64,000 nt of DNA, taken from positions 1 through 64,000 of the forward strand of contig CAYNRA010000002.1 of assembly GCA_964399465.1 (NCBI GenBank). Reading direction: 5' to 3'. Source of the stretch: CAYNRA01 sp964399465. Its GTDB lineage: Bacteria > Bacteroidota > Bacteroidia > Cytophagales > Spirosomataceae. A model generated the notes under the pieces. The model had not been told where the DNA came from. It saw only the letters and a list, made by a program, of their open reading frames with translations, and did no database searches. The position numbers and the translations under genes are program-made. How positions within the stretch are numbered: position 1 is the stretch's first letter; each line of letters starts with the position of its first letter. Positions 54,601-62,051 of the stretch are shown in pieces.

Positions 54601-54925
54601 AAATAACGATGGAAAGGGTTCGTTCCAATTGGAAGCGCTACCAGCAGAATGGCAGCATACGTCTTTTCATGCAGCAGCACAAATCAAGGCAAACCAGTGG
54701 CTGATGGGTGGTAATTTCTATGATTGTAATATCCAGATGGGGCTCTACGATGCAGACTATGGAAGTGTTCTTCAAATTGATAAAAATAAAAAAATGACCA
54801 AAAATCGAATCGGTCAATTGCAAATACAAGGACAAATACGCGGCATATACCCGATAACTATCCAAGGAAAAAAATCCTTTATTCTAGCTAAAAATAACGA
54901 TTTCGTACAAGTTTTGACTTTTTAA
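51623..54925 (+). CDS. Giant FG-GAP/ASPIC-repeat lipoprotein B (paralogue of A)
   Basis: This 1100-residue predicted lipoprotein has lipobox LVSCHQSKE. It is colinear with its upstream neighbour: both begin with IFxYxxFYNGGGxAxGDxNxDG and have the same order of DxNxDGxxD repeats, ASPIC module (FPVRGFQSSSETPLHFGLGK, about residues 545-600) and C-terminal propeller. Sequence has diverged at many positions, so the duplication is not recent. The start codon overlaps the previous stop (ATGA), so the two are translationally coupled and probably made in similar amounts. A terminator follows directly. Function is unknown. Confidence 0.92.
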   Translation: MKHITKYLYLSLFVWTLVSCHQSKEDKMIFKVLNEDRTGVDFVNTVTPTKDLNIFSYMYFYNGGGTAAGDLNKDGFIDLIFTANLGENKIYLNKGDLKFEDITQKSNFTSDTGWSNGISLVDINQDGLLDIYVSQVGNYLSLKGHNLLFVCKKIENSIPIYEEKSSEYGLDLVGFGTQAVFFDADLDGDLDFFQLNHSVHANKTFGKRDDFLDTFHPLAGDRFFENVEGKYLEKTKESGIHSSALGYGLGVGIGDVNFDGYPDLYIGNDFHENDYLYINQKNKRFKDEIGTRIKHTSRFSMGIDVADINNDALPEIISLDMLPYDPNILKRSEGEDAYYNFKFKLQMGYNVQFARNNLQLNQGDGYFSEVGLFAGIHATDWSWSSLFLDFDNDGLKDLFISNGINKRMNDIDYINYVSNDDIQKRINDKTFDESDISLVDLLPEVKIPNKFFSNKGDVSFEESTENVENQVSSYSNGAIFADLDKDGDLDIVTNNINAPAFIYENTTQKNTNKYLQISLVGSDKNRQAIGAKVIVCQANSLQLQEKFPVRGFQSSSETPLHFGLGKSQKIDSLLIIWPDNSYEKIIPDSSSNQLTLTYKKGLPPFDYTNWKKKSLHQIPAQDITEQVGLLVKHEENKFNEFDREALIPSMLSTVGPVFAVADINGDGLEDIFMGSSKWQKSRLFAQTQQGKFQEIPSPSLAADSTFEDTHALWLDINGDKTLDLIVASGGNEYYGKTGWLSPRVYLNNGKGQLTKKGDAFQQIFLTASVIVPWDADNDGQPELFVGARGEAFAYGEIPTSYLLKNDGTGRFRDVTLQLAPELQKIGHVKDAKVVKLNKNNPASLLLALEWDGIVSFEPTKNKKEIKKNYLTERKGWWNFIYATDLNQDGNIDLLLGNLGKNSRLKASQDKPIRMYVDDYDENGRIEQILTYHLQDREILFADKREIEKQLPYVKKAFTYAKDFSEADFKSILGDGKIDNATLFSADFLENAWLNNDGKGSFQLEALPAEWQHTSFHAAAQIKANQWLMGGNFYDCNIQMGLYDADYGSVLQIDKNKKMTKNRIGQLQIQGQIRGIYPITIQGKKSFILAKNNDFVQVLTF

Positions 54926-54931
54926 TTGAAG

Positions 54932-54976
54932 AATCCCTCCTATCTTAGTTTACAGTGAAAGGAGGGATTTTTTTTA
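54932..54976. terminator. Bidirectional intrinsic terminator
   Basis: A 10-bp stem AATCCCTCCT with its complement (54932-54941 and 54960-54969) is followed by an eight-T run on the plus strand. It ends the SusCD locus and may also serve the convergent cysS gene. Confidence 0.88.
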
Positions 54977-54982
54977 TTTCTC

Positions 54983-56473
54983 TTATTCTTCCCAAGCCCA
55001 ATCAATTCGGTGCTTTAAGTCTTTGATAACCATGCCATTATCTTTAAAATAAGCACGAATCTGATCTACTTTATCGTATTGCTGCGCTGATTTATATTCT
55101 TTGTAAAGCTCCAACATTCCAGCTAGAACGGACGCATCACTGTCATTTTTCTCTTCTTTCAATCCTAAAATATCCTCGATAAAAACGGAGAACAAACGAA
55201 CCAATTCTGAGAAGGTTTCTTCACCAAGTGCAGCAGGTTTTAATTGATTCATGTAAACCATGTTGATGTATTTCAACAAGGTAAACAATTGTGCAATCGC
55301 CACTGCCGTATTCAAATCATCGTTCATTGCCTCATAAAAAGTCTGAATAGCTTTTTCAATATCTGCTTTTTTCTTCTCGTCGATTGCTACCTCATTATCT
55401 GGTTCAAAAACCAATGTTTTCGAGATACGAAGACCGTTTATCAAACGTCTAAATGCTTTCTGTGAACCTTTTAACGCCTCATTTGAAAAATCGAGCGTAC
55501 TCCGGTATTGGGATTGCAACATGAAAAACCGGACGGTCATCGGGCTATATGCTTGCTCCAATAAAGGGTGACTACCTGCAAATAACTCGGACGGTAAAAA
55601 GCTATTTCCAAGCGACTTAGACATTTTCTGCCCATTCACGGTCAGCATATTGGAGTGCATCCAATACCGAACGGGCTCCACACCGGTCAAAGCTGTTCCT
55701 TGTGCAATTTCACATTCGTGGTGCGGGAATTTCAAATCCATTCCTCCACCATGAATATCAAATTGTTTCCCTAAATACTTGGTACTCATGCACGTACATT
55801 CCAAGTGCCAACCCGGAAACCCTTTTCCCCAAGGGCTATTCCATTGCATGATATGTTCGGGTGCGGCACGTTTCCAGATGGCAAAATCCAATGGATTTCG
55901 CTTCTCCGCTTGCCCATCTAATTCCCGTGTTTCATTCAATAAATCTTCTAAAATCCTGCCCGATAATTTGCCGTATCCGTGACCTAGTTCATTGTACTTG
56001 TGAATATCAAAGTAAACGGAACCATTCGCCTCGTACGCTAACCCTTTTTCTATCAAATCCTGAACGGCTTCTATTTGCTCTACCATGTGGCCTGTGGCAG
56101 TGGGCTCAATACTTGGTGGCAAAAAGTTAAATTGATTCAATACATCGTGGAAATCATTCGTATAACGCTGTACAATTTCCATAGGCTCCAACTTCTCTAG
56201 TTTAGCCATTTTCCCGATTTTATCCTCGCCTTCATCTCCATCACCAACCAGATGCCCAACATCTGTGATATTCCGAACATACCGAACTTTGTAGCCGATA
56301 TGCGTCATGTAACGGTATAAAACATCAAAAGTGAGAAAAGTCCGTACATTGCCTAGATGCACATAATTATAGACGGTTGGACCGCAAACATACATGCCTA
56401 CATGGCCAGGAACAAGGGAAGTAAAAAGTTCTTTTTGACGCGTTAATGTATTGTAAATCCGTAAAGGTTGCAT
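54983..56473 (-). CDS. cysS: Cysteinyl-tRNA synthetase
   Basis: This 496-residue class I aminoacyl-tRNA synthetase charges tRNA-Cys. It has a catalytic zinc Cys30 followed by GPTVYNYVHLGN (the HIGH motif as HLGN), ECTCMS and HHECEIAQ for the other zinc ligands, and KMSKS in NGQKMSKSLGN. The C-terminal DALR-type anticodon-binding helical domain is present. Length is typical for the family. An exact -7 promoter element lies 20 bp upstream. Confidence 0.98.
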   Translation of the reverse strand: MQPLRIYNTLTRQKELFTSLVPGHVGMYVCGPTVYNYVHLGNVRTFLTFDVLYRYMTHIGYKVRYVRNITDVGHLVGDGDEGEDKIGKMAKLEKLEPMEIVQRYTNDFHDVLNQFNFLPPSIEPTATGHMVEQIEAVQDLIEKGLAYEANGSVYFDIHKYNELGHGYGKLSGRILEDLLNETRELDGQAEKRNPLDFAIWKRAAPEHIMQWNSPWGKGFPGWHLECTCMSTKYLGKQFDIHGGGMDLKFPHHECEIAQGTALTGVEPVRYWMHSNMLTVNGQKMSKSLGNSFLPSELFAGSHPLLEQAYSPMTVRFFMLQSQYRSTLDFSNEALKGSQKAFRRLINGLRISKTLVFEPDNEVAIDEKKKADIEKAIQTFYEAMNDDLNTAVAIAQLFTLLKYINMVYMNQLKPAALGEETFSELVRLFSVFIEDILGLKEEKNDSDASVLAGMLELYKEYKSAQQYDKVDQIRAYFKDNGMVIKDLKHRIDWAWEE

Positions 56474-56493
56474 GAACTTGCTAATTATTTGAA

Positions 56494-56501
56494 CAAAAAT
56501 A
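56494..56501 (-). promoter_or_regulatory. Predicted -7 promoter element of cysS
   Basis: The minus strand reads TATTTTTG, an exact TAnnTTTG match 20 bp upstream of the start codon. No convincing -33 element is seen. Confidence 0.45.
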
Positions 56502-56643
56502 GGTCATTCTTATCAAAACCGAAGAAGTTAAAGCAAAGTTTCTTCAGTTCAAAACAGATGGAAAGCATCGACAAGATTTGTTTCCCCCATCCAAAACAAC
56601 GAACTTTGGCTCAATTATCCTCACATATAATGCAGTATAACAA

Positions 56644-57828
56644 ATGAAAATCGTATCGATAGGACAAAATAAAAAGCTCATTCAAGCCTTTCACGACTTT
56701 GCTGTTTCTGTTTACAAAGGCAATCCCTATTGGATTCAACCGATTCGCGCAGACATCGATAAGTTATTCGATGAGTCAAAAAATGTCCTTTTTAAAGAAG
56801 GCGCAGAAGCAACGCGTGTTTTAGCCTACAACGAAGCAGGTGAAATCGTAGCACGTGTTGCCGTATTCATTAATCCACGCACGGCTAAAAACAATGATCA
56901 ACCTACAGGGGGCATAGGTTTTTTTGAATGTATCAATGATAAAGAGGTTGCCTTTCAGGTATTCGATTATGCTAAAAATTGGCTTCAAGAAAGAGGAATG
57001 GAAGCCATGGATGGACCCATCAATTTTGGTGAAAGAGACAATTGGTGGGGACTTCTCGTTGACCCATTTGACCTCCAGCCATCTTGGGGAATGCCCTATC
57101 ACCAACCATACTACCGTACATTTTTTGAAGAATACGGCTTTCAAAATTATTTCGAACAATATACTTTCTGGCTGCCAATCCCGGAGGTTGAGGCGAAAAA
57201 ATACGTTCGTCCAGCTCTTTTCGAGCGCGCCAATCGAATTTATGATGCGCCGGGCTATCATTTTGAGCACGTCGATAAGAAGAACCTAGATAAATACGCG
57301 CACGATTTCCGTGTCATTTATAATAAAGCATGGGCTAAAAACCTCTCGACAGGTGAAATGTCCGAAAACCGTGCAAAAGCCATCATGAAAATGTTCAAAC
57401 CCATCATGGAACCGGAACTCATGTGGTTTGGCTATTACGAAGGAGAGCCCATTGCCTTCTTCATCATGATTCCAGACTTGAACCAAATATTTAAGTACGT
57501 GAACGGGAAAATGGATTGGAAAGGCAAACTCATTTTCTTGTATCACCAATGGATGAAAACCAATAAAAAGGCGCGAGGCGTTATTTTTGGCGTTATTCCA
57601 GAATTTCAAGGCCGTGGTGTTGAATCTGCCATCGCACTGGCTTTCTCTCAAGTTTGTTGGACACCCAATTACCAATACGAAGAGTTAGAACTCAACTGGA
57701 TTGGCGATTTTAACCCAAAGATGCTCGCTATCGTCGGAATTCTTGGGGCAAAGAAATACAAAACATACATCAGTTATCGCTATCTGTTTGACCGTACAAA
57801 ACCATTTACCCGCCACCCTCAACTCTGA
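56644..57828 (+). CDS. GNAT-like conserved protein of unknown substrate
   Basis: This 394-residue cytoplasmic protein contains an acetyltransferase-like (GNAT) fold in its later part: GVIFGVIPEFQGRGVESAIALAF resembles the acetyl-CoA-binding loop Q/R-x-x-G-x-G/A, and ELNWIGDFNPKMLAIVGILGAKKYKTYISYR is the usual C-terminal strand-helix. The N-terminal region has conserved PYWIQPIRADIDKLFD and GPINFGERDNWWGLL. Proteins with this arrangement are widespread in Bacteroidota, with no known reaction. The next gene follows after 5 bp. Confidence 0.8.
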   Translation: MKIVSIGQNKKLIQAFHDFAVSVYKGNPYWIQPIRADIDKLFDESKNVLFKEGAEATRVLAYNEAGEIVARVAVFINPRTAKNNDQPTGGIGFFECINDKEVAFQVFDYAKNWLQERGMEAMDGPINFGERDNWWGLLVDPFDLQPSWGMPYHQPYYRTFFEEYGFQNYFEQYTFWLPIPEVEAKKYVRPALFERANRIYDAPGYHFEHVDKKNLDKYAHDFRVIYNKAWAKNLSTGEMSENRAKAIMKMFKPIMEPELMWFGYYEGEPIAFFIMIPDLNQIFKYVNGKMDWKGKLIFLYHQWMKTNKKARGVIFGVIPEFQGRGVESAIALAFSQVCWTPNYQYEELELNWIGDFNPKMLAIVGILGAKKYKTYISYRYLFDRTKPFTRHPQL

Positions 57829-57833
57829 TTTAT

Positions 57834-58427
57834 ATGCACCGTTTATTCTTTGTATTTTTTGTCGGACTTACGCTCATCTCATCAAAAGTTTCAGCTAATG
57901 ATTCCTTGTACGGATTTGCGATTACCCAGACTTATCCACAAGATTCTACCAAAAAAGATTCTGCGCAAAAGTCTGTACCGAAAACGTATCTTTTGGATAA
58001 AAAAACCTACAAAATGACGCTTCCTGCTACTTGGGAAATCGCCCCAAATTGTACGGAAGATTACTGCAATGTCTTTTCGCCTACGGACACGCTCGGTTTC
58101 ATTGACCGCTTTGTAGAAAACATAAACATCTCCGTACAGAAACTCCCTAAGCCTACTTATACAGTGGATCAATATGCCACGTTTTCTGTTGGATATTTAC
58201 CCAAAGTCGTCAAAGAATTTGCTGTTGTGGAGCGTAAAAAGCTGAAAAGTAATCTTGTACGACTTACATACAAAGGCATTAAAGATAATTTTCAGCAAAC
58301 GTGGAGACAGTATTATTACATCAAAAATCAAAAGGTTTTCATTGTTACGTTTGCCTGCGAGACCAGTAAATACAAATACTATCAGCCGTTTATCGAGAGC
58401 TATTTGAACAGCTTCACGCTTAAATAA
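57834..58427 (+). CDS. Secreted protein of unknown function
   Basis: This 197-residue protein has a signal peptide (MHRLFFVFFVGLTLISSKVSA). The mature part has a Lys/Ser-rich spacer followed by a compact alpha/beta domain with KMTLPATWEIAPN, two closely spaced Cys (NCTEDYCNVF) that may form a disulfide, and a final FIESYLNSFTLK helix typical of PsbP/DUF1795-like domains. That resemblance is weak. It lies 5 bp behind the GNAT-like gene. Its terminator seems to be placed inside the opposing dehydrogenase gene. Confidence 0.72.
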   Translation: MHRLFFVFFVGLTLISSKVSANDSLYGFAITQTYPQDSTKKDSAQKSVPKTYLLDKKTYKMTLPATWEIAPNCTEDYCNVFSPTDTLGFIDRFVENINISVQKLPKPTYTVDQYATFSVGYLPKVVKEFAVVERKKLKSNLVRLTYKGIKDNFQQTWRQYYYIKNQKVFIVTFACETSKYKYYQPFIESYLNSFTLK

Positions 58428-58437
58428 AATCGGTGTT

Positions 58438-59379
58438 TCAGTACACGACACCTACGGGCTTTCCGTCCAGAAAAGCCCGTAGGTTTTGGAAAACAATGTC
58501 CATCAGTCGTTGGCGCGCCTCCAAAGATGCCCATGCAATGTGTGGAGAAAGTAGACAGTTGGGGGCTGTAAGTAACGGATTATCCCGCAAAGGCGGTTCT
58601 GTCGTTAAAACATCTAAATAAGCACCCGCAATCTGACCTTCGTGTAAAGCTTTAGCCAAGGCGTTTTCATCTACCAAACCTCCGCGCGACGTATTAATCA
58701 ACAAAGCAGATTTTTTCATTTGACCCAAAAAATCAGCATTAACCAATTCTTTTGTTTCGGTAGTCAATGGCGAATGAAGCGAAATAATATCCGATTCTTG
58801 CAAGAAGTCAGAGCGCTCCAAAACTCTGTGGGCAAGTTGCTTTCCTCTATTTCGTTCGGATGCATACAAGACAACTTCCATCTCAAAAGCTGTTGCCAAT
58901 TGGGCCACTTTTTGTCCGATTTCACCAAAACCAATGATACCAAGCGTTTTTCCAGCTAATTCCTGGAAAGGATGTTGATAATAACACCAATCAGGAGACT
59001 CTACCCAAGCAGTTGGCGAAGTATATTCACTCAATCTATTGGTAAAAGTAAGTATCTGAGCAAAAACATGTTGAGCAACAGATTTCGTGCTATACCCTTG
59101 TGCATTTGTCACGGTAATGCCTTGTTTTCGGGCGGCGGCAACATCAATGATATTATAGCCTGTTGCTGTCACACCAATGTATTTTAGCTGAGGCAATTGC
59201 GCTAGCATGTCAGCAGAAAAAGCACATTTATTGGTTAAAATGATGTTCGCATCTTTTACTCTTTCAAGAATTGCCTCGGGGGCGGTTCGGTCATACGCGA
59301 TGAAATCTCCTAAGGCAGAAAATCGCTGCAAATCTATCTCTTGACCAATCGCGAAGGCGTCCAAATAAACAATTTTCAT
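58438..59379 (-). CDS. D-2-hydroxyacid dehydrogenase (glycerate dehydrogenase-like)
   Basis: This 313-residue NAD-dependent enzyme has the NAD loop GIIGFGEIGQKVA (about residues 148-160) and the catalytic Arg, Glu and His in INTSRGGLVDENAL, DVLTTEPP and SPHIAWAS. The family reduces hydroxypyruvate, glyoxylate or other 2-keto acids. The last residues FLDGKPVG are encoded by the arms and loop of a hairpin that looks like the terminator of the opposing gene. An exact -7 element precedes the start by 34 bp. Confidence 0.94.
   Translation of the reverse strand: MKIVYLDAFAIGQEIDLQRFSALGDFIAYDRTAPEAILERVKDANIILTNKCAFSADMLAQLPQLKYIGVTATGYNIIDVAAARKQGITVTNAQGYSTKSVAQHVFAQILTFTNRLSEYTSPTAWVESPDWCYYQHPFQELAGKTLGIIGFGEIGQKVAQLATAFEMEVVLYASERNRGKQLAHRVLERSDFLQESDIISLHSPLTTETKELVNADFLGQMKKSALLINTSRGGLVDENALAKALHEGQIAGAYLDVLTTEPPLRDNPLLTAPNCLLSPHIAWASLEARQRLMDIVFQNLRAFLDGKPVGVVY
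58451..58487 (+). terminator. Terminator-like hairpin inside the opposing coding sequence
   Basis: A perfect 12-bp stem CCTACGGGCTTT with its complement (58451-58462 and 58472-58483) around a 9-nt loop is followed by TTTT on the plus strand. It lies 24 bp beyond the stop of the secreted-protein gene and wholly inside the 3' end of the convergent dehydrogenase gene. Confidence 0.65.
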
Positions 59380-59413
59380 AAATAAAGAGAATAGGGTTGG
59401 TAAATGAATAGGT

Positions 59414-59421
59414 CAAAAATA
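59414..59421 (-). promoter_or_regulatory. Predicted -7 promoter element of the 2-hydroxyacid dehydrogenase gene
   Basis: The minus strand reads TATTTTTG, an exact TAnnTTTG match 34 bp upstream of the start codon. Confidence 0.4.
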
Positions 59422-59482
59422 AAGCAATGTGTGTAAATTGCGGCAGTTTTCACGAGAAATCACTTGGATTCTACGCAAAGAA

Positions 59483-60502
59483 ATGCAAACCATTCAAACT
59501 CATTATTCTTTAAAATCAGCCAATACGTTTGGTTTTGATGTACCCACAGACTTTTACACGGAAGTTCAAACCTTGGAAGAGCTTCGCGCTGTTCTTTCGG
59601 ATACAACTTGGAAGGACACCCCGAAACTTATTTTAGGAGGAGGAAGTAACGTGCTTCTGACCAAACCTTTTCCCGGATTAGTCATTAAAAATAATCTCAA
59701 AGGAATAGAAGTTATCCACAATGATGAGAAAAATGTGTGGATAAAGTCCGCAGGTGGGGAAAATTGGCATGAATTTGTTCAATATTGTGTGGAAAACCAC
59801 TATGCAGGTGTGGAAAACCTTTCTTTGATTCCGGGAACAGTAGGCGCAGCTCCTATGCAAAATATTGGTGCGTACGGGGTAGAAATCAAAGATATTTTTG
59901 ATTCTTTGGAAGCCCTTCATTTACCGACTGGCGAAATACATACTTTTTCTCTGGAGGATTGTCGCTTCGGATACCGAGAAAGTGTTTTCAAACACGAAGC
60001 GAAGGGCAAATACTTTATCACGAGTGTGACCTTTAAATTAGCGCTTGTTCCGGAGTTTCGCTTGGATTACGGCGCCATTCGAGAAACTTTGCAAGCAATG
60101 GGCGTTGAAACACCAACTCTTAGGGCCGTCAGTGATGCCGTATGTGCCATCAGACAAAGTAAATTACCCAATCCAGCAGAAATTGGCAATGCAGGTAGTT
60201 TTTTCAAAAACCCAGAAGTTCCGCAGGCTGTTTTAGAGAAAATACAAGCAAACTATCCAACAGTTCCGTTTTATCCACTTCCAAACGGTCAGGTGAAAAT
60301 CCCAGCAGGTTGGCTCATTGAACAAGCCGGCTGGAAAGGCAAACGGATAGGTGCTATTGGTGTTCATGCCAAACAAGCCCTTGTTCTAGTGCATTATGGC
60401 GGTGGAAAAGGGCAAGAAATTGAAGCACTTGCCCGCGAAATTCAGCAAGATATTGCTGCCAAATTTGGTGTTTCTTTACAAACTGAAGTGAATTTTATAT
60501 GA
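59483..60502 (+). CDS. murB: UDP-N-acetylenolpyruvoylglucosamine reductase
   Basis: This 339-residue FAD enzyme makes UDP-N-acetylmuramate for peptidoglycan. It begins with HYSLKSANTFGFDV, has the FAD-binding LILGGGSNVLL and NLSLIPGTVGAAPMQNIGAYG, the type I signature CRFGYRESVFK, and the catalytic Ser in GNAGSFFKNP. ATG at 59483 is chosen; an earlier ATG at 59429 adds 18 residues that do not fit the family. It overlaps moaD by 4 bp. Confidence 0.96.
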   Translation: MQTIQTHYSLKSANTFGFDVPTDFYTEVQTLEELRAVLSDTTWKDTPKLILGGGSNVLLTKPFPGLVIKNNLKGIEVIHNDEKNVWIKSAGGENWHEFVQYCVENHYAGVENLSLIPGTVGAAPMQNIGAYGVEIKDIFDSLEALHLPTGEIHTFSLEDCRFGYRESVFKHEAKGKYFITSVTFKLALVPEFRLDYGAIRETLQAMGVETPTLRAVSDAVCAIRQSKLPNPAEIGNAGSFFKNPEVPQAVLEKIQANYPTVPFYPLPNGQVKIPAGWLIEQAGWKGKRIGAIGVHAKQALVLVHYGGGKGQEIEALAREIQQDIAAKFGVSLQTEVNFI

Positions 60503-60741
60503 CGATTACAGTCACTTGTTTTGGTATTACCAAAGAAATTATTGGTGAATTTTCATATACCATGACATTGCCAGACGGCGCCACAGTAGCGGATTTAAAA
60601 CAACTACTGACTGAACAATTTCCGGCATTAAAACGGCTCACATCCTTGCGCATTGCCCGCAACGAAGTCTATGCAGAAGATACAGATGTTCTCCTTGCCA
60701 CAGACGAAATTGTCCTCATTCCCCCAGTTTCGGGTGGTTAA
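60499..60741 (+). CDS. moaD: Molybdopterin synthase small subunit
   Basis: This 80-residue ubiquitin-like sulfur carrier ends in PPVSGG; the terminal Gly-Gly becomes a thiocarboxylate that donates sulfur to cyclic pyranopterin. The beta-grasp pattern with LPDGATVADLKQLL is clear. Its start overlaps the murB stop (ATGA) and moaE follows after 12 bp. Its activating enzyme may be the MoeB-rhodanese protein at 28213-29310. Confidence 0.95.
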   Translation: MTITVTCFGITKEIIGEFSYTMTLPDGATVADLKQLLTEQFPALKRLTSLRIARNEVYAEDTDVLLATDEIVLIPPVSGG

Positions 60742-60753
60742 AACAGATAGAAA

Positions 60754-61176
60754 ATGGAAACCATTGATATTCGATTGGAACACGTACGCTTGGAAGAAGC
60801 CGCCGCACTGAACTTCGTAAAAACAGACTCAGCCGGCGGGATTGTTGAGTTTGTCGGGACGGTGCGCAACCAAACCAAAGGAAAAACCGTATTATTTCTT
60901 GACTTTGAGGCGTACGCGCCTATGGCAATCAAGGAAATGACAAAAATTGCGGAACAAGCAAAAAAACAATTCGCATTAGAAAAAATAGCCATACATCACC
61001 GCATCGGAAAACTAGAAATAGGAGAAACCGCCGTCGTAATTGCTGTGGCAGCTCCACACAGAAAAGCAGCATTTGACGCCTGCTCTTTTGCCATCGACAC
61101 ACTCAAAGAAACAGTACCTATCTGGAAAAAAGAATACTTTGAAGACGGCTCCGTTTGGGTTTCAGCAACGCCTTGA
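60754..61176 (+). CDS. moaE: Molybdopterin synthase large subunit
   Basis: This 140-residue catalytic subunit uses the MoaD thiocarboxylate to convert cyclic pyranopterin monophosphate to molybdopterin. Family motifs are GGIVEFVGTVRNQTKG, IHHRIGKLEIGE, AAPHRKAAFDAC and the catalytic Lys region VPIWKKEYFEDG. It follows moaD by 12 bp. No moaA, moaC, mogA or moeA is present in the window. Confidence 0.96.
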   Translation: METIDIRLEHVRLEEAAALNFVKTDSAGGIVEFVGTVRNQTKGKTVLFLDFEAYAPMAIKEMTKIAEQAKKQFALEKIAIHHRIGKLEIGETAVVIAVAAPHRKAAFDACSFAIDTLKETVPIWKKEYFEDGSVWVSATP

Positions 61177-61336
61177 GGTGGTTATAAGGGAACCTAACAC
61201 AAAACGTATTTTGACAAAAAATCAGTAAAGAAGAAATGAAAATAGCAAAAATTAAGTACATTTGATTATATAAATAATTGTCTGTCAAATAATTCATTCT
61301 TGAAACATAGCATTAGAAATACCCAAACGACTTGTT

Positions 61337-61650
61337 ATGAAAACATACAACCTTCCTTCAAATCAAAGAAACGGGTGTTGATAGCCTTTTTTTAATTGCT
61401 TTGATCGTATATGCTGAATTTATCCATAGTTTAGGCGGGTCTAGGATTCTCACCTATCTACTTTACTTTGGTTATTTCATTATTTTTCTCAGAATGTATC
61501 GGCAGCAAGACAGAATTCCTCCCAATAAGAGAAAATTTATTTTGTCAGTTTTTTATCTTTTTCTTCATAGTCCTTTACATTGTATATGTAACTACTTCAT
61601 GGAATGAAAAATTACCTGAAATTCCTTTCTGGTTGCGTTGATATTGCCTG
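61337..61650 (+). pseudogene. Decayed copy of the following small membrane protein
   Basis: This stretch is a frameshifted relative of the gene at 61680-61979. Both begin ATGAAAACAT, and the protein segment IVYAEFIHSLGGSRILTYLL here matches IIYAEIISYLGFSRILIYLL there. The reading frame is broken at three places: near the start, at a seven-T run (61387-61393, where one more T would restore the frame) and at a six-T run near 61565 (where one fewer would). A late frame gives a plausible end WNEKLPEIPFWLR. Homopolymer sequencing errors could instead explain two of the breaks. Confidence 0.6.
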
Positions 61651-61679
61651 CATACAATCAAATTAAAATCGTGTTACCA

Positions 61680-61979
61680 ATGAAAACATTATTCTTTCAA
61701 AAAAAATCAACTAGACGGATATTCATCATTCTGTTGGTATCTGGGTTGATTATTTACGCTGAAATTATTAGCTATCTAGGATTTTCGAGAATACTCATCT
61801 ACCTGCTTTATTTCTGTTATTCTCTACTATTTTTCAGAACCTATCAACGACAAGAAACATTGCCCATAAAGCAACGAAAGTCCAATCTAAAATACTTTTT
61901 TTACTTTTTTTTACTGGTTCTACTTTCGCTTTTTATGGCTGCTTATTGGGGGTACACCATGGTACCCGTTCCTGGTTAA
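61680..61979 (+). CDS. Small two-helix membrane protein of unknown function
   Basis: This 99-residue protein has a basic start, two hydrophobic regions (about residues 13-48, probably a hairpin of two helices, and about 70-92) and a Lys/Arg/Gln-rich connector. No family was recognised. ATG at 61680 is chosen because the degenerate upstream copy starts with the same bases; the frame itself is open to 61638. It lies alone between the decayed copy and another secreted protein gene. Confidence 0.6.
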   Translation: MKTLFFQKKSTRRIFIILLVSGLIIYAEIISYLGFSRILIYLLYFCYSLLFFRTYQRQETLPIKQRKSNLKYFFYFFLLVLLSLFMAAYWGYTMVPVPG

Positions 61980-62051
61980 AACAGGAGTGACCATAAAGTT
62001 GTACGAACTTTTCGAACCTATACGTTTCCACTTTATCCCAACTTCTTACAA

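Noticed and set aside
61401..61607. A separate 68-residue gene.
   Set aside because: It begins with TTG inside a helix, lacks the conserved N terminus and is explained better as the middle of a frameshifted copy of the next gene.
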